From JBBRMU01 sp038230655 (GTDB taxonomy: Bacteria; Patescibacteriota; Microgenomatia; UBA1406; GWC2-37-13), in assembly GCA_038230655.1 (NCBI GenBank), contig JBBRMU010000002.1, positions 1 to 64,000 of the forward strand: DNA of 64,000 bases, read 5' to 3'. Every line of letters begins with the position of its first letter. Position 1 is the stretch's first letter. Positions 16,137 to 24,587 of the stretch are shown here, piece by piece. Both the position numbers and the translations under genes were made by a program. A model generated the notes under the pieces. The model had not been told where the DNA came from and made no database searches. It worked only from the letters and a program-made list of their open reading frames with translations.

Positions 16137-17456
16137 TTACGGCACTAATCTATTCACGTCTCGTGGGAATAGACTTGCTTCCTTAACATTCTGTAATCCA
16201 ATTATTTTTTGAGTAAGTCTTTCGAGTCCCATCCCAAAACCACCATGAGGAGGCATGCCATATTTAAAGGCCATCAAGTAGTATTTAAACCCTGGATTTT
16301 CTGGGTCTGTACCTATAGCCTTTAACTGTTCGACTAACTTGTCATATCGATGTTCTCGCCGCGTTAGCGTAGCGATTTCTACTCCTCTAAAAATAAAGTC
16401 TGCTCTCTCAGTCAGAGTTGCATCATCGGGATGACGGGTATGATAAAACTTCATTGTGCTCACGGGAAACTCAGTGATGAATACCGCCTCACTTTCCCAT
16501 GTTTTTGCAGAATATTCTGAAGCGAATCGTTCTTCGGAGGGAGTTGGATCTTTCTCTTGTCTTGTATCTTCACCGGTTGCTTTGAAATAAAGTTCATGAA
16601 GTTCTTTAACAGAAATTTCAGGAATTTTTTCAGTTACTAAAGGTTTTTTTGCTTTCCATAGTGTTAACTCTGGTTCGTAACGCTCCCATATTTTTTCAAC
16701 TACATAATTTAGAAGTTCTCCACCAATTTTCAGAATGTCTTTATAACTTTCAATGAATGCCATCTCCACATCGATATGCATGAACTCTGTCATATGGCGA
16801 GTAGTATAACTAAGCTCTGCACGATAAGTAGGATTTATTTCAAATGCTCTTTCAAAAACTCCGGCCATTATTTGCTTATAGAATTGACCAGACTGAGCAA
16901 GTGATGCCTCTTTACCAAAATAATCTAACTTAAAGACCTCCGCGCCTCCTTCCGTCGGCGCACCAAGTAACTTTGGACTGTTAAACTCAATAAATTCCTG
17001 ACTCATTAAATACTCCCTTACTGCCTGTTTCACCCCTGCCTGAATTTTGAAAACTGCTTGCTCTTGAATGTTACGAAGTCCGATAACTCTATTTTCAAAT
17101 AGTGTATCTAAGTTCTCAGAACGGTGACTTAAGGGTTTATCAATTTCTATTGGTGGGACATACTCAACGGGTACTTCAACAGTTATCGAAGGATTATGAA
17201 TTTCTACACCTGATGTCGCCCGTTTTTCTTCAAAAACCAGACCTTCAACTGTCAAAACGGTACCTATTTGTAAACCTTTAAGTTTTTTTGACTCTTCCGA
17301 CTTTTCATCTAATATCTGCGTTAAACCTTGCCGATCTCTTAAAACTAAAAAAGTCATAGCTCCCATTTCACGTTTCTTATGAAGCCATCCTTGAATCGTA
17401 ACTGTCTTACCTATATGTTCCTTTAATTGTGACGAAAGTATTCTTTTATTTTTCAT
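16137..17456 (-). CDS. aspS: aspartyl-tRNA synthetase, archaeal/short type
   Basis: 439 residues. It charges tRNA(Asp) and, if non-discriminating, also tRNA(Asn) with Asp. The N-terminal OB-fold domain (about 1-105, VTIQGWLHKKREMGAM) is followed directly by the class II core, with FIEFNSPKLLGAPTEGGAEVFKLDYF (motif 2 region), a TRHMTEFMHIDVEMAF segment and the motif 3 PHGGFGMGLERL. It ends FPRDVNRLVP, the archaeal-style tail. The roughly 150-residue GAD insert of ordinary bacterial AspRS (about 590 residues) is absent. Such enzymes usually need GatCAB to correct Asp-tRNA(Asn). Confidence 0.92.
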   Translation of the reverse strand: MKNKRILSSQLKEHIGKTVTIQGWLHKKREMGAMTFLVLRDRQGLTQILDEKSEESKKLKGLQIGTVLTVEGLVFEEKRATSGVEIHNPSITVEVPVEYVPPIEIDKPLSHRSENLDTLFENRVIGLRNIQEQAVFKIQAGVKQAVREYLMSQEFIEFNSPKLLGAPTEGGAEVFKLDYFGKEASLAQSGQFYKQIMAGVFERAFEINPTYRAELSYTTRHMTEFMHIDVEMAFIESYKDILKIGGELLNYVVEKIWERYEPELTLWKAKKPLVTEKIPEISVKELHELYFKATGEDTRQEKDPTPSEERFASEYSAKTWESEAVFITEFPVSTMKFYHTRHPDDATLTERADFIFRGVEIATLTRREHRYDKLVEQLKAIGTDPENPGFKYYLMAFKYGMPPHGGFGMGLERLTQKIIGLQNVKEASLFPRDVNRLVP

Positions 17457-17533
17457 AGATATTAGTTAACCTCGGGATTGAGTTTCGAGAGTAATTATAT
17501 ACTATTTTTAAGCTTTGACCGATGACAAAAAAT

Positions 17534-17809
17534 TTAGTATTTAGATTTATTTTTTTTATCTCCCCACTGCCAATGAGGTTTTTCTCCTGTTATATAACAA
17601 ATTATAATGAAAATGATGCTCAGCGCTAACACTCCGGGAAGAATCGTCAAGAGAAGATATTTCTCAGAAAAAGACTGAGGAGCATTTATGAGACTACAAA
17701 TGAAGACGAGGAAGATATATACTGCAGAAACTATCCATCCTTCCCAACTAGATGGCCACCAACCCCAGCCATATTTTTTAGCTCGGAACCAATATCTCTT
17801 AGTAGCCAT
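17534..17809 (-). CDS. small membrane protein, unknown
   Basis: 91 residues. A basic, Trp-rich head (RAKKYGWGWWPSSWEGW) precedes two membrane helices (about 25-42 and 50-73) and a charged tail (HWQWGDKKNKSKY). The aromatic-rich head next to the helices suggests an interface location. TATAAT lies 6 nt before the ATG, so the transcript is leaderless. No function can be assigned. Confidence 0.65.
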   Translation of the reverse strand: MATKRYWFRAKKYGWGWWPSSWEGWIVSAVYIFLVFICSLINAPQSFSEKYLLLTILPGVLALSIIFIIICYITGEKPHWQWGDKKNKSKY

Positions 17810-17814
17810 AATTG

Positions 17815-17820
17815 ATTATA
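17815..17820 (-). promoter_or_regulatory. -10 box of a leaderless transcript
   Basis: TATAAT (minus strand) followed by five bases and the ATG at 17809. Confidence 0.55.
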
Positions 17821-17890
17821 CAGTATAGTTATTTGCTTCGTTATATTGCTATTTTTATACTAATCAGTTGAAGAAAAAAATCCTATAGTA

Positions 17891-17919
17891 TTGAATTCAG
17901 CACGTAAATATAGTATAAT
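17891..17919 (+). promoter_or_regulatory. sigma70-type promoter for the 17958 gene
   Basis: TTGAAT at 17891-17896 and TATAAT at 17914-17919 with a 17-bp spacer. The leader is about 32 nt and carries AAGGAGG at 17943-17949, 8 nt before the ATG. This is one of the strongest promoter plus ribosome-site pairs in the window. Confidence 0.75.
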
Positions 17920-17957
17920 ACAGGCTCCAACACTAGATACTATAAGGAGGTACAAGC

Positions 17958-18374
17958 ATGAAAATGCGATTACGAGTTGGGCAATACGTCCATCCTGTAG
18001 AGTTGCACACTGTTGTAGAATTCGATTCTACCAATCCAGATGCTTCACAAGAGTATTTAGGACACTGGTGGAGTCACGAAATCTACTGCAGGCCAGGGCT
18101 ACTCAAAGCAGGAGCGCGTACAGGCGATGGATTATCCGTCTACGAGGTTATTGAGGTCCAGAGTCCGGTTTTTGATGTAGACAAAGTCTACGCTCAAACT
18201 AGACCGGTTCTCGAAAGACAGAACATGGGAGTAAAAATTGTTTCTTGTGCAGAGCATGAGGGCAATTTGTACTACCATTTCTTCTGGGGACCGACGGATG
18301 AGCTACACGTCCTATCCGAACAGGACCTGATGAGGTTTCTCACTGAATCAGTTCAACTTGATGAACTTGATTAG
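17958..18374 (+). CDS. unknown soluble protein with strong expression signals
   Basis: 138 residues, soluble, acidic at the C-terminus (SVQLDELD). It has aromatic-rich patches (GHWWSHEIYC, NLYYHFFWGPTDE) and a central EVIEVQSPVFDVDKVYAQTRP. I do not recognise a family. The TTGAAT/TATAAT promoter, strong Shine-Dalgarno and a terminator hairpin just downstream make it a self-contained, probably well-expressed unit. It shares this layout with the small gene at 58042. Confidence 0.7.
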   Translation: MKMRLRVGQYVHPVELHTVVEFDSTNPDASQEYLGHWWSHEIYCRPGLLKAGARTGDGLSVYEVIEVQSPVFDVDKVYAQTRPVLERQNMGVKIVSCAEHEGNLYYHFFWGPTDELHVLSEQDLMRFLTESVQLDELD

Positions 18375-18400
18375 GTGTGAAATTTTCTCACAAGGTCTCC

Positions 18401-18434
18401 TGCCTGCATTAGGAAATTAAAACTAGTGCAGGCA
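18401..18434 (+). terminator. terminator hairpin after the 17958 gene
   Basis: TGCCTGCA (18401-18408) pairs perfectly with TGCAGGCA (18427-18434) across an 18-nt loop, followed by a T-rich ATATTTCTTTTATT. It begins 26 bp after the stop codon. Confidence 0.65.
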
Positions 18435-18670
18435 TATTTCTTTTATTACTCTACTTAAACAAACTTTTCAATAATGAAGAAAAAAACCGTTGTCGGGAAG
18501 AAGCGAGTAATCTCGAACTATTAACTACTTCTATTATAACCAGTGGAAAAAAGAAACTTATGATAAGCAATCTTCCAAAGTAAAGTATCCAACTATTTAC
18601 ATTTATTAAATTTATCATATAAAAATTCCCTTATGCCAGATACGATAATGCCACAGCATCATCAATATTC
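18435..18670. other. intergenic stretch, nothing seen
   Basis: Between the terminator and the riboswitch promoter I find no plausible reading frame, repeat or hairpin beyond AT-rich sequence. Confidence 0.5.
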
Positions 18671-18679
18671 TGCTATAAT
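18671..18679 (+). promoter_or_regulatory. extended -10 promoter for the fluoride riboswitch transcript
   Basis: TGC followed by TATAAT (18674-18679). The predicted start is at about 18686, right where the aptamer begins. No clear -35 box is seen, which is usual for extended -10 promoters. Confidence 0.6.
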
Positions 18680-18685
18680 AATTTA

Positions 18686-18753
18686 TAGGTGATGAAGCTC
18701 GCCTTTAACCGTCTTCAATAAAGACTAATAGCTTCTACAATGAAAGTAGAAGC
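18686..18753 (+). promoter_or_regulatory. fluoride riboswitch (crcB motif) with competing hairpin
   Basis: Aptamer order: GGTGATGAAGCTCGCC (P1 with the GATGA loop), TTTAACC, P2 stem GTCTT/AAGAC, then CTAATAGCTTCTAC. The pseudoknot pairs GAAGCT with AGCTTC. Compared with the Thermotoga petrophila aptamer as I recall it (GAGGC/GCCTC), both strands have changed together, which is covariation. The 3' strand GCTTCTAC (18731-18738) can instead pair perfectly with GTAGAAGC (18746-18753), directly before the ATG at 18758. That gives a mutually exclusive switch: fluoride should hold the aptamer and free the start region. CTAAT replaces the usual CTGAT. Confidence 0.85.
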
Positions 18754-18757
18754 ACTT

Positions 18758-19972
18758 ATGTCAAAAAAATATCTTAAACAAAAAAAAACATATTTCAATA
18801 ATACATTTTTCATCGGATTACTCAGTCTTTTTGGTGGAATTAGTCAAGACATAATAATTCCTGTATTACCCTTGTATTTAGCTAATGTTCTTCACTTGGA
18901 TAAATCCTTTATTGGATTAACAGAAGGTTTAGTTACCAGTAGCGCTAGTATTTTTAAGATTGTCTCAGGTTTTTTATCTGATAAATTTAGGAATAATAAA
19001 CAAATTGTTTTTGTTGGATATTTTCTTTCCATGATTGGAAGACCTTTGCTTGCACTTACAAGCTCTGCAGGATTTGTCCTGTTACTACGTTTTGTTGATG
19101 GCATCGGAAAGGGAATAAAAGATTCACCCAAAGACGCTCTAGTTGCAGATTCAACTCAGGAAAAGAGCCGTGGCAAAGGATTTGGAATAGTACGAGCTTT
19201 GGATACATTCGGCTCAGTAATTGGCCCGCTAATATTATTTGCCTTACTCTTTCTTCTCAAAAATAATAATCTTAAATACCATTATATTTTCTTTATATCG
19301 GCTATTCCTTTACTCTTTACTCTTGGAATTATTATCTTCTTTGTAAAAGAAGTTCCCTATGTTAAAAATGACCCTTCAAAAAATCTTTCGTTCAAATTAC
19401 CAAAACAGTTTTATTTATTTTTAGGTATTATTGTTCTTTTTTCTATTGGTAACTCCTCGGATACATTTTTAATTCTAAGAGCACAAAATGTAGGTGTGGG
19501 ATTATTGGCAATCCCTCTTATTTATGCATTGTTTAATGCAGTATATGCAGGAGCTTCTATTCCATTAGGTAGTCTTTCAGATAAAATTGGACGTGAAAAA
19601 GTTATTTTACTTGGCTGGATCTCTTATGCTTTAGCTTATCTGGGATTTGGTTTATCTAACAAGGGTTGGCAGATATGGTTGCTATTTGCATTTTATGGAA
19701 TAAATTATGCAACTACCGAAGGTGTTGCTAAAGCATTTGTTGCTGATATTATTCCAGCGGAATATAGAGGCCGTGCATATGGTGTTTATAATGCCGTGAT
19801 AGGTTTAGTAACTCTTCCTGCAAGCATTATTGCGGGATTCTTATGGGACAAAGTGAGTCCAGCAGCTCCTTTCTTCTTTGGAGCAATTATCGCTTTCACT
19901 GCTTCTATTTTACTCATACTTTTAACCTCTCTATATCAGCCAAGAAGATTAGCTATAAACCTACGCAAATAA
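18758..19972 (+). CDS. MFS transporter under fluoride riboswitch control
   Basis: 404 residues from MSKKYLKQ, about 12 membrane helices. The MFS loop 2-3 signature is seen as GFLSDKFRNNKQ, repeated in the second half as GSLSDKIGREKV, and DGIGKGIKDSPKDALVADS lies between helices 4 and 5. The closest general type is the drug/solute antiporter branch. An ATG at 18740 lies in the loop of the regulatory hairpin, so 18758 just after it is preferred. Because a fluoride riboswitch leads directly into it, fluoride or a fluoride-linked solute is a reasonable substrate guess; the usual CrcB/Fluc and CLC-F exporters are not next to it. Confidence 0.85.
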   Translation: MSKKYLKQKKTYFNNTFFIGLLSLFGGISQDIIIPVLPLYLANVLHLDKSFIGLTEGLVTSSASIFKIVSGFLSDKFRNNKQIVFVGYFLSMIGRPLLALTSSAGFVLLLRFVDGIGKGIKDSPKDALVADSTQEKSRGKGFGIVRALDTFGSVIGPLILFALLFLLKNNNLKYHYIFFISAIPLLFTLGIIIFFVKEVPYVKNDPSKNLSFKLPKQFYLFLGIIVLFSIGNSSDTFLILRAQNVGVGLLAIPLIYALFNAVYAGASIPLGSLSDKIGREKVILLGWISYALAYLGFGLSNKGWQIWLLFAFYGINYATTEGVAKAFVADIIPAEYRGRAYGVYNAVIGLVTLPASIIAGFLWDKVSPAAPFFFGAIIAFTASILLILLTSLYQPRRLAINLRK

Positions 19973-20079
19973 CTCAAAAAAGTTATTATTACTGGAGTAT
20001 CTGTTGTAATCACTAGTTTTTAGACGTATAAAGAGTTAATAGTTTATATATAACTTGTTGAGTTATACTGATTCTCTTG

Positions 20080-20153
20080 TCGGGACGGCGAGACTTGAAC
20101 TCGCGACCTTTGGACCCCCAGCCCAACGTTCTAGCCATCTGAACTACGTCCCG
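20080..20153 (-). tRNA. tRNA-Pro (GGG)
   Basis: The minus strand folds into a full cloverleaf: acceptor stem CGGGACG/CGTCCCG, anticodon stem TTGGG/TCCAA with loop CTGGGGG (anticodon GGG, U33 present) and T arm GCGAG-TTCAAGT-CTCGC. The discriminator is A. The next bases are CAA, so CCA is not encoded and must be added. Confidence 0.93.
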
Positions 20154-20300
20154 TTTTATCCCCCATGTCTCCTATACATCGGGCCTTATTGTATTTGGCA
20201 TACTTTCAAATGCACATATAATATTGGAATGTCTGCTTTAGCCGTTCTTATTATACCAAAAGTCGACTTAAAGACTCAAATGAACTATAATATACCTCCT

Positions 20301-20963
20301 ATGGACGAAAAATATCAACCAGACCATCTCAGAAGGGAAGAAACACCTGCTAATCGGATTATTGCTCTAGACTTTGATGACACAATGTTCAATTTTATGG
20401 GTGCGCTTGTTAAACATAGAAATGAGTTAACGGGCAGCAATTTTTCTGAAGAAGATTTTAAGACATATATATTCGAAGATGTCTGGGGTGGCAGCTTTGA
20501 GGAAACTATAAAATTTCTCCAAGGCTTTTACCAAACTCCAGAGTTTGCCATGCTTGAACCTTTACCCGGGATGATAGAAAGTTTAGAAGCATTAAGTGAA
20601 AAAAATGACTTTACTATTATTACAGCTCGTAACAGTAATTTAGAGCATTTAACACTACATTTATTAGATGAATATATTCCTGGATTAATAAAAGAAGTTC
20701 ATTATACTAATCACTATACCTCCGATATCAATAAACAAAGAAGAACTAAAGCTGAAGTCTGTAAACAGATTGGCGCAGAACTTATTATTGAAGACTCCGA
20801 CGTTCATGCTCAAATATGTGCACAAGAAGGAATACAAGTAATCCTTTTAGATAAACCATGGAACAGAAAAGAGTTTCCAACTGATATTACTGGTATAATT
20901 CGAGTTAACACCTGGGGTGAAATTGTACAGTATGTATCAAGTTTACCCGAAACCACACTATGA
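20301..20963 (+). CDS. HAD-superfamily 5'-nucleotidase-like phosphatase
   Basis: 220 residues from MDEKYQPDH. The open frame extends upstream through the tRNA, but TATAAT at 20286-20291 and the start of homology support 20301. HAD motif I is ALDFDDTMFNF (Asp-x-Asp), motif II is the Thr in FTIITARNS and motif III/IV is LIIEDSDVHA. The arrangement resembles the NT5C/YqfW-type nucleotidases that dephosphorylate (deoxy)nucleoside monophosphates. It overlaps the PIG-L gene by 4 bp (ATGA), so the two are translationally coupled. Confidence 0.75.
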   Translation: MDEKYQPDHLRREETPANRIIALDFDDTMFNFMGALVKHRNELTGSNFSEEDFKTYIFEDVWGGSFEETIKFLQGFYQTPEFAMLEPLPGMIESLEALSEKNDFTIITARNSNLEHLTLHLLDEYIPGLIKEVHYTNHYTSDINKQRRTKAEVCKQIGAELIIEDSDVHAQICAQEGIQVILLDKPWNRKEFPTDITGIIRVNTWGEIVQYVSSLPETTL

Positions 20964-21622
20964 GAAAAACAATAGTCTGCGTATTTGCACACCCCGATGA
21001 TGAAGCTTTTGGACCCGCGGGGACAATTGCTAAACTCGCCAAGGAAAATGATGTCTATATATTATCTGCTACAAAAGGCGAGGGCGGCCAGAATCATCAC
21101 GAGAATAAAGAGACACCTCTTCAGGAATTGAGAATGAATGAGATGATAAACTCCGCAAAAATTTTAGGAGTTAAGAAAGTTATCTTCTTAAACTATATTG
21201 ATGGAACACTCTCAAATAATCTCTATCAGAAACTTGCAGAAAGCATTACCTCACACATCAAAAAACTTAAACCGTATATGCTTTTAACCTTTGAGCCACG
21301 GGGAATTTCAGGACACATCGACCATATTGCCGTTTCACTTGTCACAACATTTGTTTTTTATGAACTTCCATCTATCAAGCAACTCTATTACTACTGTTTG
21401 AGCACACAGCAGCGTATGGCTTTTAAAGATAAGTATTTTATCTACCGCCCACCAGGTTATAAAAAATCAGAAATTTCAAAAACAATTAATGTTAAAGGTG
21501 TGTGGGAACAAAAAGTAAACGCTATTCATCAGCATAAATCACAAATAAAAGATGTTAAAATGATCCTAACTCGCATGGAAACACTTCCTAAAAAGGAACA
21601 CTTCATAATTTTAAAAAAATAA
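20960..21622 (+). CDS. PIG-L/LmbE-family N-acetylglucosaminyl deacetylase
   Basis: 220 residues. Zinc-site motifs are clear: FAHPDDEAFGPAG at residues 9-21 (His, Asp, Asp) and SGHIDHIAV (His-x-x-Asp-His). PIG-L enzymes remove N-acetyl groups from GlcNAc-containing small molecules or lipids, as in mycothiol, bacillithiol or glycolipid synthesis. The start overlaps the HAD gene. Coupling of a phosphatase and a deacetylase suggests that both act on one sugar-phosphate or nucleotide-sugar route, but the substrate is not shown. Confidence 0.88.
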   Translation: MRKTIVCVFAHPDDEAFGPAGTIAKLAKENDVYILSATKGEGGQNHHENKETPLQELRMNEMINSAKILGVKKVIFLNYIDGTLSNNLYQKLAESITSHIKKLKPYMLLTFEPRGISGHIDHIAVSLVTTFVFYELPSIKQLYYYCLSTQQRMAFKDKYFIYRPPGYKKSEISKTINVKGVWEQKVNAIHQHKSQIKDVKMILTRMETLPKKEHFIILKK

Positions 21623-21760
21623 ACCACTTAACCAGTTCTTACAAGATTATTACTAACTTCTTCTAGTTATCTTAAGCAGCAATAGTAAAGTATAGTTATA
21701 GACGATTAATACAATCAATGAAATTAAAAATTTATAAAAATTGAGAAGGAGGTGAAATAC

Positions 21761-22015
21761 ATGGGAATAATTAGTTTCTTACTACTTGGCTTAGTCGCAG
21801 GTTGGATAGCTTCTATGATTATGGGTACAAATGGTTCACAAGGTCCATTGATGGATATGGTGCTGGGAGTTATTGGTGCTTTCGTTGGAGGTTTTATATT
21901 TAACCTTTTTGGAGCTTCTGGCACATCAGGACTCAACATCTATAGCATATTGGTTGCTGCAGTTGGAGCCATGGCATTGATCTGGGTTGGAAGAGTGCTC
22001 GGTAGTCGCGTATAA
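21761..22015 (+). CDS. GlsB/YeaQ/YmgE-family small membrane protein
   Basis: 84 residues with three helices. GLVAGWIASMIMG, GVIGAFVGGFIFNLFG and LVAAVGAMALIWVGR match the transglycosylase-associated (GlsB/YeaQ/YmgE) family, linked to stress in other bacteria. The ATG at 21761 has a strong AGAAGGAGGTGA Shine-Dalgarno 5-6 nt upstream; an in-frame GTG at 21752 lies inside that site and is not used. A perfect terminator follows, so it is probably a single-gene, well-expressed unit. Confidence 0.88.
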   Translation: MGIISFLLLGLVAGWIASMIMGTNGSQGPLMDMVLGVIGAFVGGFIFNLFGASGTSGLNIYSILVAAVGAMALIWVGRVLGSRV

Positions 22016-22033
22016 TCTGAGTCTGGGTTCCGA

Positions 22034-22072
22034 AACACCTGTGTAGTTATACATACTACAGAGGTGTTTTTT
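22034..22072 (+). terminator. rho-independent terminator after the GlsB-like gene
   Basis: AACACCT (22034-22040) pairs with AGGTGTT (22062-22068), with an inner TGTAG/CTACA stem, then TTTTTTGTTT. Confidence 0.9.
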
Positions 22073-22098
22073 GTTTAAAACTCATTTTTCTGATATGC

Positions 22099-22104
22099 TA
22101 ATAT
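22099..22104 (+). promoter_or_regulatory. extended -10 box of a leaderless transcript
   Basis: TGC-TAATAT, with the box ending six bases before the ATG at 22111 and no Shine-Dalgarno. Confidence 0.5.
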
Positions 22105-22110
22105 ATACAC

Positions 22111-23290
22111 ATGAAAAACTGGTTTTTACTAGTTGCAGTGGTCTGGATAAGTTTTCATATTCTCGCCTCTTTCGTTCTGCCCCATTTTATTCCCTATCTC
22201 GGTCTTTTCCCTTATAAAGAAGTTGCTACAGATTATCATCTGCCATCATATATCACCTACCTGGCGAACTTTGATGGTGAGCACTACCTTTTTATAGCCC
22301 ATAGAGGATACCATCAATATGATCAAGCATTTTTTTCCTTTTTATCCTTCTCTTATTCATATGCTGGGTTTACTTATTAGAGAGAATTACTTGATCGCAG
22401 GAGTCTTAATTTCCTCCATTAGTTTTTTTCTTGGTTTTTTCTTCTTTAAAAACTATCTACAGTTGATTACAAAAAATTACAAAAAAATGCCTGTTTGGAG
22501 GTGGAGCCAGCTTTTACTTCTTACATTTTCTACTTCCTTCTTCTTTATAACTATTTACACTGAAGCGACATTTTTTCTCTTGTTTATGGCCGCTTTGTAC
22601 TTTATAAAAAAACATAGCTATTTCATAGCTGCTACTTTAGCTTTTTTTGTCTCACTCACAAGAATTGTAGGTGTCTTTATTTTCATCCCTATCTTACTCT
22701 CATTTTTTGCTGTATCATCAAAATCAAGTAAAACATCACAAAGTTTACTTCCTATGGAGAAATTAAAATGGCTTGTCTTGATGCTTTCACCTTTCTTTGG
22801 CTTAGGAAGTTATAGTTTTTATTTATGGAAAACTACCGGTGATCCTTTATATTTTCTTAACTCTCAATCAGAGTTTGGAGCGAACCGATCATCACACTTT
22901 ATTTTGTTTCCGCAGGTCATTTATAGATATGTCAGAATTTTTATGATGGCACAACAAAATTTTACCTACTTCATATCACTTATGGAGCTTGTTATCTTTG
23001 GTTTTATTTTAACTATTTTATTAGCTGATTTAATCTCAATTATAAAAAAACACGATGATCATTTTTATGATAGGTTGTCTCTAAATATTTTTTCATTTGT
23101 GAATATCTTGCTTCCGACATTCACTGGCACACTTTCATCTATTCCTCGTTACTCATTAATGTCATTTTCATTTTTTATCTTTTTAGCAGAAATCAAAAAT
23201 AACTACACTAAAGCCACCCTTTTTGTACTCTTCGCTATACTTCATATATTTCTCTTTGGTTTTTTTATTCAAGGATACTTCGTAAGTTGA
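22111..23290 (+). pseudogene. frameshifted PIG-V-like mannosyltransferase (GT-C)
   Basis: The first frame (to 22380) gives an N-terminal helix and then NFDGEHYLFIAHRGYHQYDQ, the acidic first-loop motif of PIG-V-type enzymes. At a T7 run (22330-22336) the frame is one T too long. Removing one T continues as AFFPFYPSLIHML into the frame ending at 23290, which has about eight membrane helices and a conserved SLTRIVGVFIFIPI region. Rejoined, the protein would be about 390 residues, a complete enzyme. It would be off as written. Whether this is phase variation, decay or a base-calling error cannot be decided here. Confidence 0.75.
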
Positions 23291-23298
23291 CAGTATAA

Positions 23299-24288
23299 TT
23301 ACTTTGCTTCTGTTGGTAAGAAATGGTAGTCTTCTTGAAACTGAGTCATTTCTACATATAAATCAACAGTTTCAAGATAACCTTGTTTGTTTGGATGAAG
23401 ACCTGACATTTCTTTATTATTGAGCTTAAACGCAGCACGAGCTACAGCAATATGATGAAGCAATTTATTAAATTTAGATATTGCCTTAGTATTTGCATTA
23501 TTCAACATATCCGATACATAAGCTAGTAAGACTTTTACTCCGGAGTTTGAACTAATATTGATGTGTTTATTCTCACCATTTTGTGTTTTTATTCCGATCC
23601 CTCCTAAATTAAGGTCATTCCCGACTGATAAATCGGGATAATCCCAGAGAATAACTCTATTTATTAATGGGTTTTTGTCAGCTTCTTGAAGAAATGCAAA
23701 TTTTGCATCTTCAGATTCTTTAGCACCTTTATCAATAGTTTTTTTTAGTGCTACCACATCGTTTCTTTGAGGAAAAAGACTCTTTTGTAAAGACTCTATT
23801 TCCTGATAACTTATATTCTTTGACATGCTATTTATTACATTATTTGCTCCAGAAACTTCCTGAACTTCATTTACTAAACTTCTGTTGAAGTCTCCATTAC
23901 TCTCTGCCATTAATAACTGTTGAATTGAATCTTCAGATGTTTGTCCGGCTTGAGCGTAAGAGTAAACCTGCCAATTAGCATCATAGGTAACATTCAGATA
24001 GTTTGCAAACATTGCTGATACTGAGGGCCCTTTGAATGAATCATCTTCAGTAAAAGCCGCACCGTAACTATCACCAATATTTACGACAGTGCCTTCTTTT
24101 GGATAGGTTATTTTTTCAGATATAGTTTTAGGTTCCTTGTCCTGATTGGGTAAAAACGCCTGATAAGGAGCTATGAAAGATTCGACTACCTGTGGAACAT
24201 AAACCATCCCCAATAGTGCAACTGGAATTAAAGCCAGCCCAACTTGAGCCTTAATTTTTCTTTCCATTGTTCTATCTTTAGCTTCCAT
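23299..24288 (-). CDS. membrane-anchored SGNH/GDSL-type hydrolase
   Basis: 329 residues (322 if the ATG at 24267 is used). One N-terminal membrane helix (about 14-35) is followed by an extracytoplasmic domain. Block I is VVNIGDSYGAAF (Gly-Asp-Ser) and block V is SGLHPNKQGY, where the usual Asp of Asp-x-x-His is Ser. Between them lies an Asn/Ser-rich helical insert. SGNH enzymes remove acyl groups from polysaccharides or lipids. The altered block V makes activity less certain. A minus-strand terminator lies 2 bp upstream of the start, so its promoter is unclear. Confidence 0.65.
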   Translation of the reverse strand: MEAKDRTMERKIKAQVGLALIPVALLGMVYVPQVVESFIAPYQAFLPNQDKEPKTISEKITYPKEGTVVNIGDSYGAAFTEDDSFKGPSVSAMFANYLNVTYDANWQVYSYAQAGQTSEDSIQQLLMAESNGDFNRSLVNEVQEVSGANNVINSMSKNISYQEIESLQKSLFPQRNDVVALKKTIDKGAKESEDAKFAFLQEADKNPLINRVILWDYPDLSVGNDLNLGGIGIKTQNGENKHINISSNSGVKVLLAYVSDMLNNANTKAISKFNKLLHHIAVARAAFKLNNKEMSGLHPNKQGYLETVDLYVEMTQFQEDYHFLPTEAK

Positions 24289-24290
24289 AA

Positions 24291-24318
24291 TAAAAAAGCC
24301 CGCTTAATTTGCGGGCTT
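24291..24318 (-). terminator. minus-strand terminator upstream of the SGNH gene
   Basis: AAGCCCGC and GCGGGCTT form a perfect 8-bp stem with a 7-nt loop. Read on the minus strand it is followed by TTTTTT. It stands between tRNA-Ala and the SGNH gene, so it ends the tRNA transcript or acts as an attenuator for the gene. Confidence 0.75.
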
Positions 24319-24514
24319 ATTGGTAAATTACAAAAAATTTTCTACCAAAAAACCGTCTCCTTTCGTTTGAAAGTGCGGTTATTAAAAATTGATTCGGAAA
24401 TTTGTCCTGATGTATTTACCATGTTATCTTGAATTGTAGTCCCAGTTTTTTTAAATAGCAATATCAATATTGTGATTACATAAGACGCAGTAACTCTTCG
24501 TGTTCAAAACATTG

Positions 24515-24587
24515 TGGACCCGACCGGATTTGAACCGGTAACCCCCTGACTGCCAGCCAGGTGCTCCGCCAGTTGAGCTACGGGCCC
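24515..24587 (-). tRNA. tRNA-Ala (GGC)
   Basis: Minus-strand cloverleaf: acceptor GGGCCCG/CGGGTCC with the G3:U70 pair that identifies alanine tRNA, anticodon stem CCTGG/TCAGG with loop CTGGCAG (anticodon GGC) and T arm ACCGG-TTCAAAT-CCGGT. The discriminator is A. CCA is not encoded (the next bases are CAA). Confidence 0.94.

Noticed and set aside
20055..20300. N-terminal extension of the HAD gene
   Set aside because: It would translate through tRNA-Pro on the other strand; promoter position and homology support the ATG at 20301.
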